Positions 62,091 to 64,000 of a stretch of 64,000 nucleotides of DNA are shown in pieces. Source of the DNA: an uncultured Agathobacter sp. GTDB taxonomy: Bacteria > Bacillota > Clostridia > Lachnospirales > Lachnospiraceae. A program made the translations under genes and the position numbers. Within the stretch, counting starts at the first letter, position 1. Every line of letters begins with the position of its first letter. The notes beneath the pieces are model-generated. The model was not told the origin of the DNA, did not search any database, and was given only the letters and a program-made list of their open reading frames with translations. The stretch covers positions 1 to 64,000 of the forward strand of contig CAKRNE010000005.1 in assembly GCA_934365945.1 (NCBI GenBank), written 5' to 3'.

Positions 62091-64000
62091 AAAAATTACT
62101 AAATATTTTCAAAATATCAAGCTATACGGGATAATCGGTGCGGCTGTAATCATGGCAATGTCCGTAACAGCCTGTTCGACAGTCAAAAATTCAGGCACAG
62201 AGATATCAGCTACCCAGACCTCTGCAGGTTTAGCGGATGGGACTTCAGTCAATGGAATCTATTCATATGATGATATGTTTACAGAGAGAGATCTTGATGT
62301 GGGCTATGACGAGAGCAGTGCTGTAAAAATCAATCTGGCAGATGATTCGACCACAGTAACCGTAGGGGATGACACGGAGGCTGATGTGTCAGAAACAGAT
62401 GAGACCAAGGCAGACGAAACCCAAGCAGACGAGTCAGAAACAGATGGAACTAAAGCAGACGAGTCAGAAACAGATGGAACTAAAGCAGATAAGTCAGAAA
62501 CGGATGAGACTAAGGCAGCGTCGAGCAGTGTGAGTATTTCAGGAAATATCATCACTATATCTGAGGAAGGCACATATGTGCTTTCCGGAGCCTTATCAGA
62601 GGGACAGATTGTCGTAGATGCAGACTCAGCCAAGGTACAGCTTGTGCTTGACAATGCAGACATCACCTGCGCGTCAAGCGCAGCAATATATGTAAAGAAT
62701 GCAGATAAGACGTTCATTACGCTGGCAGAGGGCTCAGAGAACATTCTCATGAATACGGCAGAGTATGAGGCAATTGATGACAACAATATAGATGCTGTGA
62801 TTTTTTCAAAGGATGACCTGACACTGAATGGAAAAGGAACGCTCACCATAAATTCAGAGTATGGACACGGAATTGTATCAAAGGATGATTTAAAGCTTGT
62901 AAGTGGAACCTGCAATATTACGGCAAAAAACCATGCGCTTTCAGGAAAAGACAGCGTGCGAATTGCAGCAGGTACGTACAATCTGACCTCCGGCAAGGAT
63001 GGAATTCACTCAGAAAATGCGGATGATGACGAAAAAGGCTTTGTATACATAGCATCCGGTGATTTTACAATTGAGAGTACAGGTGACGGCATAGATGCAT
63101 CATATATGGTACAAATTGATGATGGAGACTTTGAGATAACCGCAGGCGGTGGTGCTGAAAATGCCACAAAGACACACAATGACATGCCGGGCGGCGGCCC
63201 GGGTGGCGATATGGGAGGTGGCGCACCGGGTGGAGATAAACCGAGCGGAGAAGCACCAAGTGGGGAAGCACCAAGTGGAGATAAACCGAGCGGGGAAGCA
63301 TCAAATGGAGATACATCGAGTGAAAGTGGTTCTAATGGAGATCCTTCGGGCAGCGATTCAGGTAAACAGACCGGGCAGACACCACCGGATAAGCCGGACG
63401 GAGACAGCTTCGATGGAAGCCGTCCAGATGAAAAAGCTTCGGACAATGCAGGCAGCCAGACTTCACAGACGCCACCGGATAAGTCAGGTAAAGATACAGC
63501 AGATGGGCAGCAGTCTGATAAGAATTCACAAAGTAACAATACGGCAGACAGCACAACTGCATCAGGCACATCATCCGATACAGACTCAACAAGCACCAAG
63601 GGTATCAAGTCAGATGGTGCACTCTATGTAAATGGAGGTACCTTTACCATCAACTCTGCGGATGATTCATTCCACAGCAACTCTGACGTCACAATAAATG
63701 ACGGAACCTATACCATCAGCTCAGGAGATGACGGAATGCACGCAGACAGTGCACTGCTTGTCAATGGTGGAACCATTACAGTCACAGAGAGCTATGAAGG
63801 CTTAGAGGGACTCAATATCACAATAAATGATGGCAAGATTGATATCACTGCAAGTGACGACGGCATGAATGCAGCTGGCGGAAATGATCAGAGTGGTTTT
63901 GGCGGCATGGGTGGCGATGGCTTCAAGGGTATGCAGGCACTAAACAGCGCTCCGGATGCAGCACAGAAGTCGGACAGTACATCTGATAGCAAATCAGATA
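62080..64000 (+). CDS. Carbohydrate-binding (Cthe_2159/DUF4353-like) lipoprotein, 3' end beyond window
   Basis: The frame is open from ATG 62080 to the window edge (640 codons). A lipobox SVTAC lies at about residues 28-32, so it should be a surface lipoprotein. An acidic repeat linker follows (about 100-145), then beta-helix repeats of the Cthe_2159 type (GTLTINSEYGHGIVSKDDL, SGKDGIHSENADD, IASGDFTIESTGDGIDASYM). A Gly/Pro/Ser-rich insertion (about 365-505) splits the helix, which resumes at SDGALYVNGGTFTINS. CAGGAGG precedes the start, inside the DUF4956 gene. The type member binds acidic polysaccharide and calcium. The residual linker repeats suggest length variation. Confidence 0.85.
   Translation, partial: MSYRKITKYFQNIKLYGIIGAAVIMAMSVTACSTVKNSGTEISATQTSAGLADGTSVNGIYSYDDMFTERDLDVGYDESSAVKINLADDSTTVTVGDDTEADVSETDETKADETQADESETDGTKADESETDGTKADKSETDETKAASSSVSISGNIITISEEGTYVLSGALSEGQIVVDADSAKVQLVLDNADITCASSAAIYVKNADKTFITLAEGSENILMNTAEYEAIDDNNIDAVIFSKDDLTLNGKGTLTINSEYGHGIVSKDDLKLVSGTCNITAKNHALSGKDSVRIAAGTYNLTSGKDGIHSENADDDEKGFVYIASGDFTIESTGDGIDASYMVQIDDGDFEITAGGGAENATKTHNDMPGGGPGGDMGGGAPGGDKPSGEAPSGEAPSGDKPSGEASNGDTSSESGSNGDPSGSDSGKQTGQTPPDKPDGDSFDGSRPDEKASDNAGSQTSQTPPDKSGKDTADGQQSDKNSQSNNTADSTTASGTSSDTDSTSTKGIKSDGALYVNGGTFTINSADDSFHSNSDVTINDGTYTISSGDDGMHADSALLVNGGTITVTESYEGLEGLNITINDGKIDITASDDGMNAAGGNDQSGFGGMGGDGFKGMQALNSAPDAAQKSDSTSDSKSD
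62386..62520 (+). repeat. In-frame 30-bp repeat in the lipoprotein linker
   Basis: Units at 62386-62415, 62431-62460, 62461-62490 and 62491-62520 code for ten residues each (ESETDGTKAD type). A half unit lies at 62416-62430. Confidence 0.88.

Overview
The window looks like a chromosome segment of a low-to-moderate GC Firmicute, most likely Lachnospiraceae of the Agathobacter/Roseburia/Eubacterium rectale type. The reasons are strong AGGAGG ribosome-binding sites, a tryptophan T-box ahead of a trp operon, BceRS/BceAB peptide-sensing modules, a two-gene SufC/SufB system, and a VTC-DUF4956-carbohydrate-binding-lipoprotein cluster. The genus is inference from gene content, not from a search.

Region by region. 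1-4192: an ABC ATPase (cut at the left edge), its FtsX permease, and an XRE regulator with a membrane tail. 3937-14962: a 10.77-kb segment flanked by a perfect 256-bp direct repeat of the 3' end of that regulator gene. It carries an IS1634-like element, an AraC regulator, an ECF transporter (T, fused A-A and S components), two YbtPQ-like half-transporters and an Sfp-type phosphopantetheinyl transferase. It looks like a recently acquired metallophore or nutrient island. 15-23 kb: small DUF4160/DUF2442-like genes, an M24 aminopeptidase, thioredoxin, DUF2798, two GNATs, SufC/SufB, a STAND-type ATPase behind an array of short direct repeats, and a U32-like cysteine protein. 23.9-29 kb: a two-component system with its own FtsX permease and ATPase. 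29-30.2 kb: a Fic protein.

30.4-38 kb is the most unusual part. A BceR-BceS-BceB block is followed by a radical SAM/SPASM enzyme, an overlooked 55-residue cationic cysteine-containing peptide ORF (35466-35633) and an ABC exporter, and only then by the BceA-type ATPase. I read this as a RiPP biosynthesis cassette lodged inside a Bce sensing and immunity operon.

38-44.6 kb: a Trp T-box and trpEGDCBA without trpF. 44.8-46.7 kb: an RloA/RloB (AbiL-like) defence pair. 46.7-52.6 kb: an HD hydrolase, a ThrH-like phosphatase, a metal-efflux set (free HMA protein, P1B-ATPase, ArsR regulator, with a 26-bp ArsR-type operator) and a methyltransferase. 52.7-57.6 kb: a CapA-like protein, a glycogen debranching enzyme, a small XRE protein and an SDR. 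57.9 kb: tRNA-Pro(CGG). 58.1-64 kb: an EAL protein, a VTC-domain protein, DUF4956 and a large repeat-rich lipoprotein running off the right edge. In this last part the 3' ends of two successive genes are tandemly multiplied into the intergenic DNA.
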